A program made the translations under genes and the position numbers. Of a stretch of 64,000 nt of DNA, positions 45,435-54,445 are shown piece after piece. Where the stretch lies: positions 2,763,490-2,827,489 of the forward strand of contig NZ_SJPP01000001.1 of the NCBI RefSeq assembly GCF_007860075.1, written 5' to 3'. How positions within the stretch are numbered: the first letter of the stretch is position 1; each line of letters opens with the position of its first letter. Under the pieces are notes generated by a model. It had not been told where the DNA came from. It worked only from the letters and a program-made list of their open reading frames with translations, and did no database searches. Source of the stretch: Symmachiella macrocystis (GTDB lineage Bacteria; Planctomycetota; Planctomycetia; Planctomycetales; Planctomycetaceae).

Positions 45435-46847
45435 TCAAGTTGTTGAAGCAGTCGCGGGGACTTGCGGCAATTGCGACGCTTTCCAAGCTCCAAATCCGCC
45501 CACTAAATCGAGGACGTTTTCCAACCCATGTTTTTGTAATAAGCTGGCGCCAATAGATGAGCGATAGCCTCCCGCACAATGGATCACCACGGTTTCATCG
45601 CTGGGAATGGTTTGCAGTCGTTCCTCCAGGTGATTCAGCGGTATGTTGTAGCTCCCCCCGATGTGCCCCTGCTGATATTCCGTCGGCGTACGTATATCGA
45701 GGATGAAGTAGTGACTACCGGTCGATTGTTGTTCGGCCAGTGCCTGTGCCGTAATCCGTTCAGTTCGCTGTAACAGATCGGGGCGATCGTTCAGGGCATT
45801 GAGACCGTTGTCTAAATAACCGACAACGTTATCAAAGCCGATCCGTCCCAACCGCATGACGGCTTCCTGCTCCTGGCTGGGTTCGGCGGTCACCACAATT
45901 TCATGGTCTTTATGTAAAATCGTTCCGGCCCACGTGGCATATTTTCCGTCCAAACCGATATTCAACGCTCCTTGCAGGTGTCCGCCGGCAAAATCCAATG
46001 CATTGCGGACGTCGACAATTTGTGTGCCGGAGTGTTGGAGGCTCAAGACTTCGTCGACATCCAGCGGACGCAACTTGTCTCTCATGGTTTCATCCAGTGC
46101 CGGCCGTTCTTGGCGGTTCAAAATGGCATCGTGCACGAAGTAATCAGGAGCTTCGGGCTGTTCAGCGGTGACCAATTCCTTAAACGCTTCCAGCGTCATC
46201 GGCTGCAGCGCGTAATTGTATTGCTTCTGTTCCCCAATCGTGCTTGAGGCGGCGTCGCTCAGATTCTTGCCGCACATCGATCCGGCGCCGTGCGCGGGAT
46301 AAACCAATGTGGCGTCGGGCAGTTTCATCAATTTGTTATGCAATGAATCGTAGAGCATGTCCGCCAATTCATCGGCCGTGACTCCGATCGATGCCAACAA
46401 GTCGGGGCGACCGACATCGCCGATGAACAAGGTGTCGCCTGTTAAAACTGATTGCGGATGCTCGCTATCGACGCTCTTGTCGAAGACCAGAATCGAAAGG
46501 CCTTCCGGTGTATGGCCCGGTGTTTCCAGCGCCTGTAACCGTACCTTGCCGAATTCAATCGCATCGCCGTCACCGAGTCTTTGGAATTCAAATTCGGCCT
46601 CGGCGCGGCTGCCGAGATAGATCTTAGCTCCGCATTTGTTTCGCAATTCGATGTGTCCGGCGATAAAGTCGGCATGGAAATGCGTGAGGATAACATGCTC
46701 TATTTTGAATCCGTGCTCTTTTGCATCCTCGATATAGATTTCAATGTCCCGCTGCGGATCAATCACCGCGGCGACGCCCGTTTGTTCGTCGGCCACCATG
46801 TAGGAGGCATGCGACAAGCATTCTAGATAGTAACGTTGGAAGTACAT
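45435..46847 (-). CDS. CstB-like persulfide dioxygenase with two rhodanese domains
   Basis: The 470-residue cytoplasmic protein has three domains. Residues 1-240 are an ETHE1-type metallo-beta-lactamase fold with LTHFHADFIAGH (iron ligands), ETPGHTPEG and GDTLFIGDVGRPDLL. Residues about 265-355 are a rhodanese-like domain without a catalytic cysteine (VTAEPSQEQEA at the loop). Residues about 370-470 are an active rhodanese with CAGGYRSS. This is the architecture of CstB, which oxidises persulfide to sulfite and forms thiosulfate. AGGA lies 8 nt before ATG 46847. It lies between rhodanese-DUF2892 and tauE genes in one operon. Confidence 0.9.
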   Translation of the reverse strand: MYFQRYYLECLSHASYMVADEQTGVAAVIDPQRDIEIYIEDAKEHGFKIEHVILTHFHADFIAGHIELRNKCGAKIYLGSRAEAEFEFQRLGDGDAIEFGKVRLQALETPGHTPEGLSILVFDKSVDSEHPQSVLTGDTLFIGDVGRPDLLASIGVTADELADMLYDSLHNKLMKLPDATLVYPAHGAGSMCGKNLSDAASSTIGEQKQYNYALQPMTLEAFKELVTAEQPEAPDYFVHDAILNRQERPALDETMRDKLRPLDVDEVLSLQHSGTQIVDVRNALDFAGGHLQGALNIGLDGKYATWAGTILHKDHEIVVTAEPSQEQEAVMRLGRIGFDNVVGYLDNGLNALNDRPDLLQRTERITAQALAEQQSTGSHYFILDIRTPTEYQQGHIGGSYNIPLNHLEERLQTIPSDETVVIHCAGGYRSSIGASLLQKHGLENVLDLVGGFGAWKASQLPQVPATASTT

Positions 46848-46895
46848 GATTGAGTTCCTTATCACAATTTTCGTGTTCGCTAAAGGAATCGGGCA

Positions 46896-47456
46896 TCAAG
46901 CAACATGGCATTGTTGATCCTCGCTGCTGACACGGTTCCAAGGCATTTTGGCGAGCAGCATGGCCATTCCGCAGGTATCAGTCACGCCGGCGAACACCAA
47001 GCCGGCTCCCACAAAGGCCGCCAGTCCGGCGAAATAGGGATGCACCGTCAAGGCCAACACGCTGCCCAGTAACACCAAACTACCGGCGGCGATACGGACT
47101 TGCCGCTCCAGTGAGACTGTCTTCTTGCCGCGGACGACCGGGAGATCGGCTTGTTCCCAAGCCTGCGTGCCGCCCTGCACATTCACCACGTTGGTGCAAC
47201 CAGCATTGATCAGTTTCTCGCACGCCTTGCGCGACCGATTGCCGCTATTGCAAATCACATACAGCGGTTGATCCGCTGAACTGTTCCGGTCGGCAAGCAG
47301 TTTTTCCGCGTCCAGCTCATCCAGAGGAACGTTGCGGGCGATGGTCGAATGTGTTTCGCGATATTCCGCCGGAGTACGGACATCGATCAATTCGACCGTA
47401 CTTTTGTCTCCGATTTCTGCCAGTTCTTGGACTGAGATTGAATTCAGCGTGGCCAT
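46896..47456 (-). CDS. Rhodanese with C-terminal DUF2892 membrane hairpin (YgaP-like)
   Basis: The 186-residue protein has an N-terminal rhodanese domain (ELIDVRTPAEYRETH, active loop CNSGNRSRK with Cys about 89). A two-helix membrane region follows (IAAGSLVLLGSVLALTVHP and FAGLAAFVGAGLVFAGVTDT), which with TDTCGMAMLLAKMPWN is the DUF2892 signature. E. coli YgaP has the same layout and carries persulfide on the rhodanese Cys at the membrane. Here it would deliver sulfane sulfur to the adjacent dioxygenase. ATG 47456 follows the ArsR-type gene by 59 nt. Confidence 0.92.
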   Translation of the reverse strand: MATLNSISVQELAEIGDKSTVELIDVRTPAEYRETHSTIARNVPLDELDAEKLLADRNSSADQPLYVICNSGNRSRKACEKLINAGCTNVVNVQGGTQAWEQADLPVVRGKKTVSLERQVRIAAGSLVLLGSVLALTVHPYFAGLAAFVGAGLVFAGVTDTCGMAMLLAKMPWNRVSSEDQQCHVA

Positions 47457-47470
47457 GGTAACACCTCGTA

Positions 47471-47490
47471 ATATCGTAAGGTTAAGATAT
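47471..47490. promoter_or_regulatory. Candidate second operator between arsR-type and rhodanese genes
   Basis: ATATC (47471-47475) and GATAT (47486-47490) form an inverted repeat, and the surroundings (ATATCGT...GATAT, then ATGTCAA) resemble the site at 47853-47872. Shared sequence at both places suggests one regulator binding twice. This is inferred. Confidence 0.4.
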
Positions 47491-47515
47491 ATATGTCAAA
47501 AATATGCAGACGCCC

Positions 47516-47833
47516 TCAGGAGGCCGCCAGGAACCGGCTTTCGATGCACTTCATGATGTCAGCCAAGTGCGGTTCAGCGACTTCGTAAAACACCTTGCGC
47601 CCTTCGCGTTGACTCGTCAAAAACCCACAACGCTGCATCAGTCGGAGATGTTCCGACGCGACGTTGTTAGGAATATCGCAGTCTTCTGCCAACTCCCCGA
47701 CGGTATACCGACCCTCGAGCAACAACTGCACCATGCGAAGTCGGGCCGGGTGGGCCAGCGCTTTGAGGCATTCAGCTGCTTGTTTGAGTGCCTCCATCGG
47801 GGCGATCGTAGTTTTTGGTTTTTTTGCGTTCAT
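47516..47833 (-). CDS. ArsR-family regulator of the sulfur operon
   Basis: The 105-residue winged-helix protein has the ArsR core: CLKALAHPARLRMVQLLLEG, then the recognition helix PNNVASEHLRLMQRCG and wing LTSQREGRKVFYEV. Cysteines lie at 22, 52, 69 and 96. Cys22 in helix 1 and Cys96 in the last helix could meet at the dimer interface. The classical CVC arsenic site is absent, so a metalloid sensor is unlikely; persulfide-sensing ArsR proteins (SqrR, BigR) regulate comparable operons, but their Cys positions differ, so the ligand is unproven. ATG 47833 starts the five-gene minus-strand operon. Confidence 0.88.
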   Translation of the reverse strand: MNAKKPKTTIAPMEALKQAAECLKALAHPARLRMVQLLLEGRYTVGELAEDCDIPNNVASEHLRLMQRCGFLTSQREGRKVFYEVAEPHLADIMKCIESRFLAAS

Positions 47834-47852
47834 AATTGACTCCTATTTAATT

Positions 47853-47872
47853 ATATCGTCATCTCGCGATAT
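47853..47872. promoter_or_regulatory. Candidate operator upstream of the sulfur operon
   Basis: ATATCG (47853-47858) and CGATAT (47867-47872) form a 6-bp inverted repeat with an 8-nt spacer, 20 nt upstream of the ArsR-type start codon. AT-rich dyads of this kind are usual ArsR-family operators. Confidence 0.5.
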
Positions 47873-48073
47873 GTCAATTAGTATTTTTGCAGATTTTTGG
47901 GATTGGGAGCGCGCTAAGGAACCGGGACGGGAATAGGCCGAGATGTGACAAAAGGGCCGTGATGCTTCATCAATTCGCTTGGGCGCGTTACGATAATTGA
48001 GTGCTGCGCCCCGGCTCAGCACCGACCGGATCGAGCAGCAGCGATTGATGCGACATCACCGTATTACGACGGG

Positions 48074-51000
48074 ATGATAATTGTGAACTCTGATGATTCA
48101 CCGACGAAGGATCTGAAATGGCTTGTTTTGCTCGACGAGTTTGAGGAGGCTCTGCGCGAGAGTCAGGAGACAGCGGCGTTTGAAGCGGACGCGCTGCGAC
48201 GCTTCGGTCCGGAACAATTGCAAATTCTGTTGATGCTCAAAGAACTGTATGAGACGGATCTAGCCGGCTTCATCTCTCATCGTGACGCAACCGTCGCGCT
48301 GACAAATGCCCAGACAAATCACAAGCCCGCAGAAGCGGGGACGTTCCCCAAACAATTTGGCCGATTCAAAATACTGGACAAAATCGGCGCGGGGGGAAAT
48401 GGGATTGTTCTTTTAGCGTTCGATCCGCAATTGAATCGGGAGGTAGCGCTCAAGATTCCACGTACGGATGCTTCTATTTCGGATGATATGGATCGTCGTT
48501 TTTTACGCGAAGGGCGAGCGGCGGCGGCGCTGACGCATCCGAATATCATTCCGGTCTACGAAGCCGGGAAAATTGAGGAAGGCCGTTATATTCTCTCCGC
48601 TTATTGCGCGGGTCCGAATTTAGCGATGTGGATTTCGCGACGTTGCGAACAAGGCTTGGTGAATGACCCCCGCCAGGTGGCCGAATGGGTCGCACAATTG
48701 GTGGAAGCGAGCGAATACGCCCACCGTCAGGGAGTCGTCCATCGCGACTTGAAGCCCAGCAATATCATGTTGGAACCAGATTCCTCTACGCCAAATTCCG
48801 GTGAATACGCATATCTTCCGCGCATTACGGATTTCGGTATCGCAAAATTTATCGCGGCCGACAGCAGTGTGACTCAAACCGGGGCGATTTTGGGAACGCC
48901 GCAATACATGGCGCCCGAACAAGCCGCCGGTCGGACGAAGGATGTCGATGAGTCCAGCGACATTTATGCGCTCGGTGTGGTCCTGTATGAACTGCTCGTG
49001 GGTAAGCCGCCAATTCTGGGAGAAACTGTCCTAGAGACATTGCAAAAGGTGGTTTCCGAGGAACCTCCGTCACTCCGCAAACAGCGGCCGGAGATTCCGC
49101 GGGAATTAGCGGTGATTTGTCTAAAATGTTTGGAGAAAACACCCGCGCAGCGCTACGCGACCGCGGGCGATTTGGCGGCGGATTTGCGGCGGTTTCTTCG
49201 CGGTGACCCGATTCTTGCCCGCGGCCAGGGAACGCTGCGTAAAACGGTGCATTGGGTGAACCGCAGGAAATTTTCGGGTGTGAGCGTCCTGATGGGGGCC
49301 GTTGCAGTTGCCGTATTGGTCTTCGCCGTCGCTTGGTTTGTGATGCCCCGCGGAGCGGTCACCGTTGCCGCTGGAAACGGTACAATCCCCAGTGACCCCC
49401 AAGTGTTGCGCGAAGACCAATACTACAGCGATGTCAAACGTGCCGGTGAAATATGGGCTGATAGTTACTTCCGTATCAAAGACCAACCGAACACATCCAC
49501 AGCGATGCAAGAATTGCTGGAACGCCATTTGCCGCAGGATGGGCAAAGCGATCTGCGCGGATTCGAATGGCATTACCTGTGGAAACTTGCTCATCCTCAA
49601 GACTACGCGCCGCCGCCGGTCTTGCTCACTTCGTTCGACGCCCACGCCCACGAGGATGACAATCTCAACAACATTTACTTCATCCGGTTTTCGCCGGATA
49701 GCCGTTCGTTCGCAACGGCGGGCAGCGACGGCTTGGTCCATATCTGGGATGCGGCCAGCGGAAAATGCTTGCAAACTTTAAAGGGGCATTCGAATGAAGT
49801 GAACTGCGTAACGTTCTCAGCAGATGGTTCGCGAGTCGCAACGGCAAGCGACGACAATACGGTCATAATCTGGAACGCGGAATCGGGGAAGGAAATCGGC
49901 ACATTTTCGGGGCATTCAACAATGGTTGTTGGGGTGGCGTTTTCGCCACTGACATCGGACGTTGTTTCGGCCGATGATGATGGAATCCTCAAGGTCTGGA
50001 ATGTAGACAGTTTTAAGGAAAGGTATTCGATTCAGGCACACCGCGGACGGATCGAAGCGGTCGAGTACTCAAAAGATGGGAGGTGGTTGGTCACCGCTAG
50101 CCGCGACAGCACGGCAATCGTTTGGGACACGACAAACTATCAATCAGAGAACACTTGCCGTTATGGTACTTCAGTCCGTTCCGCCGTGTTTACACACGAC
50201 TCCGGACATGTGGCCTATTGTGGCGACAGTGGCGATGTCAGATTTGATCGTGTCGAGAATGGAAATCGTTGGATTTCATTAGTGGGGCAGCAAGAGGATA
50301 CAGCACAAGCCATCCGGATCTCGCCGGACGATCAATCAATGGCATCAGTGGGCAGCAATGGGCCGATTTACCTTTGGGATCTGCCAACGCAAAGTATCAC
50401 CCACGTGATCGAGAATGCTGGCGTTACGTTTTGGGGAATGGACTTTTCCCCGGACGGCCGACTGTTTGTAGCGGGAGACAGTGCGGGCCGAGTGCGCATC
50501 TGGGACATTTCTGCCGGTTTTCATCGAACGAAACTTTCCGCTAAGCCGTTGGGTTTGCAGTGCATGGCGATCTCTCCGGATAGCCGGTTTTTAGCGCTCG
50601 GTCAGCATACCGGTACCAGGTACCCACCGCAGGCAAGGGGAGGGTGGCAAATTTGGGATATCACCGCAGAGATTCCACGTCTCGTCCATGAAGAAACGGG
50701 CGATTCGATTTACTCGCTGGCATTTTCGCCCGATGGCGAGCATCTGGCACTGGGAGGTCTGGCACAGGATTCCGGGAAGGGCATTGTCCGCATCGTCGAT
50801 TTGCAGATGTTTGACCAACAGTCGAAGTTTGGGATCGGAGATGGCGTTCCTTTGCAATTGGCATTTTCCGCCGACAATCGGCGCTTGCTGGTCGGCAGCA
50901 ACGAATGGGAAGACGATCTGAATGCCATTTCGCTGTGGGACTTGGCGGCGAGTCGACGACTCGATTACAAATCGCTAGGGCATTTTAGTATGCACGGTGA

Positions 51001-51529
51001 AAACTTGCAGACGCCTATTTCAAGTGACGGTAAATGGGTCGCGACCAATTCCGGCCCAAACCTGATTGTCCCTCTGGGGCGCAAAGGGTTTTTGCAGACC
51101 AGTCGCCTCAATATTCCGATAACTGCCACCGCATTGGGTTTTTCATCCAACGGCCGCACGATCGCGCTGGGTTTGAAGCGTGGCGAAATTGCACTTTGGG
51201 ACTATTTGAACAATCAGGAAATCGAAATACTGCAAGGAGGCTTTTCCACATACCGATCTGTGAAGTTTTCACCGGACGGAAATTCAATTGTGGCCAGCGC
51301 ATCGGACGATTCGGCGATCCGTCTATGGCGCATGCGTCATTGGGAGGCGCTGCTCTCACTGCCAATTCCGGGAGGACGAAGTAGTTTCCAACATCTGCTG
51401 TTTTCACCAGACGGCAAGACAATCATTGCTGCCGGGTGGCCTGGTCGGGTGGAACTGTGGAATCATGCCAATTGGCGGGAAGTTGTCCGCACGGAGCCGA
51501 GCAATATTTTTCTCTGGCGAATTGATTGA
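48074..51529 (+). CDS. Membrane Ser/Thr protein kinase with C-terminal WD40 repeats
   Basis: This 1151-residue protein has an N-terminal helical region (1-90) and a PknB-type kinase (about 95-370). The P-loop is GAGGNGIV, the lysine VALKIP (Lys127), the catalytic loop HRDLKPSN (about 223), the metal-binding motif DFGIAKF (about 253) and GTPQYMAPEQ. All catalytic residues are present. A single helix (VSVLMGAVAVAVLVFAVAWF, about 403-422) spans the membrane. The outer part (about 530-1150) has roughly ten WD40-like blades, such as RFSPDSRSFATAGSDGLVHI and FSADGSRVATASDDNTVIIW. Kinase-WD40 fusions are common in planctomycetes; the propeller may sense ligands or partners. It converges with a serine hydrolase gene, 29 nt away. 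Confidence 0.93.
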   Translation: MIIVNSDDSPTKDLKWLVLLDEFEEALRESQETAAFEADALRRFGPEQLQILLMLKELYETDLAGFISHRDATVALTNAQTNHKPAEAGTFPKQFGRFKILDKIGAGGNGIVLLAFDPQLNREVALKIPRTDASISDDMDRRFLREGRAAAALTHPNIIPVYEAGKIEEGRYILSAYCAGPNLAMWISRRCEQGLVNDPRQVAEWVAQLVEASEYAHRQGVVHRDLKPSNIMLEPDSSTPNSGEYAYLPRITDFGIAKFIAADSSVTQTGAILGTPQYMAPEQAAGRTKDVDESSDIYALGVVLYELLVGKPPILGETVLETLQKVVSEEPPSLRKQRPEIPRELAVICLKCLEKTPAQRYATAGDLAADLRRFLRGDPILARGQGTLRKTVHWVNRRKFSGVSVLMGAVAVAVLVFAVAWFVMPRGAVTVAAGNGTIPSDPQVLREDQYYSDVKRAGEIWADSYFRIKDQPNTSTAMQELLERHLPQDGQSDLRGFEWHYLWKLAHPQDYAPPPVLLTSFDAHAHEDDNLNNIYFIRFSPDSRSFATAGSDGLVHIWDAASGKCLQTLKGHSNEVNCVTFSADGSRVATASDDNTVIIWNAESGKEIGTFSGHSTMVVGVAFSPLTSDVVSADDDGILKVWNVDSFKERYSIQAHRGRIEAVEYSKDGRWLVTASRDSTAIVWDTTNYQSENTCRYGTSVRSAVFTHDSGHVAYCGDSGDVRFDRVENGNRWISLVGQQEDTAQAIRISPDDQSMASVGSNGPIYLWDLPTQSITHVIENAGVTFWGMDFSPDGRLFVAGDSAGRVRIWDISAGFHRTKLSAKPLGLQCMAISPDSRFLALGQHTGTRYPPQARGGWQIWDITAEIPRLVHEETGDSIYSLAFSPDGEHLALGGLAQDSGKGIVRIVDLQMFDQQSKFGIGDGVPLQLAFSADNRRLLVGSNEWEDDLNAISLWDLAASRRLDYKSLGHFSMHGENLQTPISSDGKWVATNSGPNLIVPLGRKGFLQTSRLNIPITATALGFSSNGRTIALGLKRGEIALWDYLNNQEIEILQGGFSTYRSVKFSPDGNSIVASASDDSAIRLWRMRHWEALLSLPIPGGRSSFQHLLFSPDGKTIIAAGWPGRVELWNHANWREVVRTEPSNIFLWRID

Positions 51530-51558
51530 TACGGAGAAACTCGTTCGCGTTGCGGGGC

Positions 51559-52821
51559 TTAATCGGTCGGAGGCGACGCGTTGAGGTTTCGCTTGTATAA
51601 ATGCAAGCAGGTTTGTTCAGCGTGAAAAAGCAGCCATTGTAGTTGTGTATATACAGCATGACCGGCGTGGTGCCGGGCGATGTTGCTGTTTGGTAGGCCG
51701 TAGTCACACAACAGCGAGACCCCTTGTTCGGGAACGCGCATTCCCAGCTTGAGACGTTCTTGAAGATCGCGCAGCCGCAGGTTGTGCTGCAACAACCGGT
51801 TGAGTCTGCGGTCGGCCAAAAAATTCCGCCACGCAAGAACGCCGGGAGGTACATTGGTTCCCGCGATGCCCAGTTGCTGGATGTAGTCGCCAACCGCGGC
51901 ATGCAAGAAGTCGTCGAGCGTGGGCGGAAAAGGGCACAGGTACTCGGGCAATCCCTCACGCAGTCGATGATTGATGAAATGCAACAGGCGTGCATTGCCA
52001 TTGGGGGCCCAGGCATAACGAATGGGTGTCCCGAACGTGACAAAATCGCATTGTTCGGCAGCGAGCGCGCGGTGGGGATCCTTAAGCCGCCGCCAGACAT
52101 TCGGCCACCAGGGGAGATCGATGCGACGTGTCATGGGATTGCGGAAATAGACTTGTGCCGTTCTGAAAAACAGGTCGATCGTCGCATTGTCAGCCGCGAG
52201 CAGTTGCGACAACAGCGCGAAGACGTTGCCGGCGTGGCTATGGCCCCAAAGCAGAATCCGTCCTTGGTCCTTCCGATTGTACAATTCGTCGAACAATCGG
52301 ACGGCAGCGTCTGCACGGCCGATGTGATGGTTTTCGCTGGACCAATGGAAGAGGCGAACTGGGATCGGTCGCTCGCTGCCGATGTTGAGTGACTCTTCGA
52401 GTTTCTGCGCAAACTGAGCGGTAAAGTTGCCATGTTCGCCAACAGTGGCGTCCACCCACTGCTTATTCAACTGCCGCAGTGTTTCACCATAAGCGGGCAG
52501 CAACCGCGACAATTCCAACCACAGTCCAGCGGCGTCTCCACCGACAAACGTTCCGTGCACCAAATAGAGAGACGAAACACCGGCGGCCCGCAATTGATCG
52601 CCTACGGCCCGCATGCGCAGGCGAAACTCTTCGCAGCCCAATTCCGGCCCGGGATCTGCGCGGAGGAGCTGATAGGCCGCTGCCGGCGGGGCGTTTGTGT
52701 ATTGCTGATGTCGAAATCGATCGTCACTCAAAATCTTGCACAATCTCCAGAGATGCGTAGCCGTAGACTGCACAACGCATTTGTGCTGCGCCAGTCGAGC
52801 GAGACCTGCCAGTTTACTCAT
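51559..52821 (-). CDS. Alpha/beta-hydrolase-like serine hydrolase
   Basis: The 420-residue protein begins at ATG 52821. It has YLVHGTFVGGDAAGLWLELS, where HG may form the oxyanion hole, and ILLWGHSHAGNVFALLSQLL, a GXSXG nucleophile elbow with Ser as the expected catalytic residue. Further conserved-looking parts are VTFGTPIRYAWAPNGNARLL (a GTP motif after beta 6, as in lipases) and FINHR. No signal peptide is evident. The layout resembles lipases and acyl hydrolases, but the substrate cannot be named. The terminal 60 residues are basic and His-rich. Confidence 0.7.
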   Translation of the reverse strand: MSKLAGLARLAQHKCVVQSTATHLWRLCKILSDDRFRHQQYTNAPPAAAYQLLRADPGPELGCEEFRLRMRAVGDQLRAAGVSSLYLVHGTFVGGDAAGLWLELSRLLPAYGETLRQLNKQWVDATVGEHGNFTAQFAQKLEESLNIGSERPIPVRLFHWSSENHHIGRADAAVRLFDELYNRKDQGRILLWGHSHAGNVFALLSQLLAADNATIDLFFRTAQVYFRNPMTRRIDLPWWPNVWRRLKDPHRALAAEQCDFVTFGTPIRYAWAPNGNARLLHFINHRLREGLPEYLCPFPPTLDDFLHAAVGDYIQQLGIAGTNVPPGVLAWRNFLADRRLNRLLQHNLRLRDLQERLKLGMRVPEQGVSLLCDYGLPNSNIARHHAGHAVYTQLQWLLFHAEQTCLHLYKRNLNASPPTD

Positions 52822-53253
52822 TCGTCTCCCGATCAGACAAATGATTCTGGGACTTGGTGGCTATTCGTTTTAGTTGGAGCGAGAACAATCCGTATCTCAT
52901 CCGTCGTTTTGAATTCGCAAACGGTTCTGTAAAGCGGATCGTTGATTGACTCCGCCCAGGGAACCGTGAGCAGAACGGGGCATAGCGCCACGTTGGGGAA
53001 GCCTGCCCCGTGGGGAGCGCACCGGGAACAAGTAAGCGATTCACCCGGTTCAGAAAAATCAAAAAAGCGTTTCATGCTAGCGGGGTAGGTGGAAATGCAT
53101 GATTGCCATCTCCACCGAAGCGGGATTGAGATGTTTGGCACGTCGATTGCATTTGTGTTTTAAAACCGCACGGGGGCACAACAACAAAACCAGTTGGTCC
53201 GGTGCAAAACCATTTATGCTTTCCCTTCTAAACACGAACCAGGAGACGTTGAG
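52822..53253. other. Intergenic region with a GC-rich palindromic repeat
   Basis: No gene could be supported. The stretch TGGGGAAGCCTGCCCC with GTGGGGAGCGC after it (about 52993-53020) belongs to the kind of short palindromic repeat also seen at 54284-54308 and 61291-61328. The promoter of the FKBP gene should lie near its right end. Confidence 0.45.
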
Positions 53254-54117
53254 ATGAGTTTCAGTTTTTCAAAAATGAAGTTCCCCATTGCCATGGGCGC
53301 CTTGCTGGGCGTGGGGGCAGTCGCTGCAAGTACCGGGTTGATGCAGGGGAGCTTGCAAACGGCGCGAGCGGATACTGCCGCCACATCGGCGAAAGCGCCT
53401 TCCGGCGAATCCAAAGCCGGTGAGGCAACGAACGCCTCAGAGGCGGGAGTCGATTTGAAGGCTCTCAGTTACATCATCGGTACGAATGTAGCGCAGGGCA
53501 TGCAGGAACAAAAGCTTCCGTTGCAGGCGGACGAATTCATCGCCGGATTTCGCAATGCGATGGCTGGCAAGGCCTCGAAATATTCCGATGAGGAAATGGC
53601 AGCCGTACTGACGGCCTTTCAAAAACAGCAAATGGAAGACTTGATGGCCGAACATGCCAAGATGAGCGAAGCGGCGAAGAAAAAAGGAGAGGACTTCCTC
53701 GCGAAAAACAAGTCGAAAGAGGGCGTCTCCGAAACCGCGAGCGGGCTGCAATATCGCGTCATTGAAGCGGGTGACGGCCAAAAGCCCTCCGAGTCGGATC
53801 GCGTCAAAGTGCACTATCGCGGCACATTGATGGACGGCAAGGAATTTGACAGCTCTTACAAACGTGGTGAGCCGGTCGAGTTCAACGTCGGTGGCGTCAT
53901 TCCTGGTTGGACGGAAGCTTTGCAGTTGATGTCCAAAGGGGCGAAATGGGAATTGTATATTCCTGCGGAATTGGCATACGGTCCTCGCGGAGCAGGCGGG
54001 GCGATTGGGCCCAACGAAGTGTTGGTGTTTGAAGTGGAATTGTTGGACGTCATGGAGCAACAACCGTCCAAACCGCTTTCGGTGAATCTGTCTGAGGCCC
54101 AATCGGCGACGGAGTGA
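53254..54117 (+). CDS. FKBP-type peptidyl-prolyl isomerase, exported (Mip-like)
   Basis: The 287-residue protein has a signal peptide (MGALLGVGAVAASTGLMQG), then an FKBP_N helical dimerisation domain (LSYIIGTNVAQGMQEQKL to EEMAAVLTAFQKQQMEDL, about 67-135). A C-terminal FKBP domain follows (VKVHYRGTLMDGKEFDSSY, PVEFNVGGVIPGWTEALQLM, ELAYGPRGAGG and EVLVFEVELLDV). It assists folding of exported proteins by prolyl isomerisation. ATG 53254 has AGGAGA 8 nt upstream; a longer frame exists but lacks support. A short Ser/Glu-rich tail follows the domain. It ends at a strong terminator. Confidence 0.94.
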   Translation: MSFSFSKMKFPIAMGALLGVGAVAASTGLMQGSLQTARADTAATSAKAPSGESKAGEATNASEAGVDLKALSYIIGTNVAQGMQEQKLPLQADEFIAGFRNAMAGKASKYSDEEMAAVLTAFQKQQMEDLMAEHAKMSEAAKKKGEDFLAKNKSKEGVSETASGLQYRVIEAGDGQKPSESDRVKVHYRGTLMDGKEFDSSYKRGEPVEFNVGGVIPGWTEALQLMSKGAKWELYIPAELAYGPRGAGGAIGPNEVLVFEVELLDVMEQQPSKPLSVNLSEAQSATE

Positions 54118-54165
54118 TTCGCTGTGGAAATGATGAGACAGGAGCGTGGTGAACTCCTGGCAGTT

Positions 54166-54207
54166 ACCCGCGTCCGGCAAGTCAATCTGCCGGGCGCGGG
54201 TTTTTTT
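54166..54207 (+). terminator. Rho-independent terminator of the FKBP gene
   Basis: ACCCGCGTCCGGCA (54166-54179) pairs with TGCCGGGCGCGGGT (54188-54201) with one mismatch, and seven T follow. It lies 48 nt after the FKBP stop codon. Confidence 0.85.
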
Positions 54208-54283
54208 CTGTAGTCGTCGAAGTCGCATGAGTCCATGCGGCAAGCAACAGTCCGTGGGAGCGTGTCGTCAGGGGCAGAAGGCG

Positions 54284-54308
54284 TCGCTTGGGGAATTATG
54301 CCCCAGCG
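54284..54308. repeat. Short palindromic repeat
   Basis: CGCTTGGGG and CCCCAGCG flank a short loop AATTATG, with one bulged base. The same TGGGG/CCCC design recurs at about 52995 and 61291-61328 in gene-free DNA, so it is probably a dispersed REP-like sequence. Confidence 0.5.
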
Positions 54309-54445
54309 CGCAGGGACGAGAGATTACAAAAACATGCGAAAACACGGGTAATTTGCCAATTATTTAGCGTTGGCTCAGTTGGGCACGCCGCTTGCTATAT
54401 ACAACCACAGACCGCAATTTCGCGGTTGGCACAAGGAGAAAAAAC

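Noticed and set aside
52814..53141. Two overlapping minus-strand frames upstream of the FKBP gene
   Set aside because: No domain or start signal; they run through a palindromic repeat.
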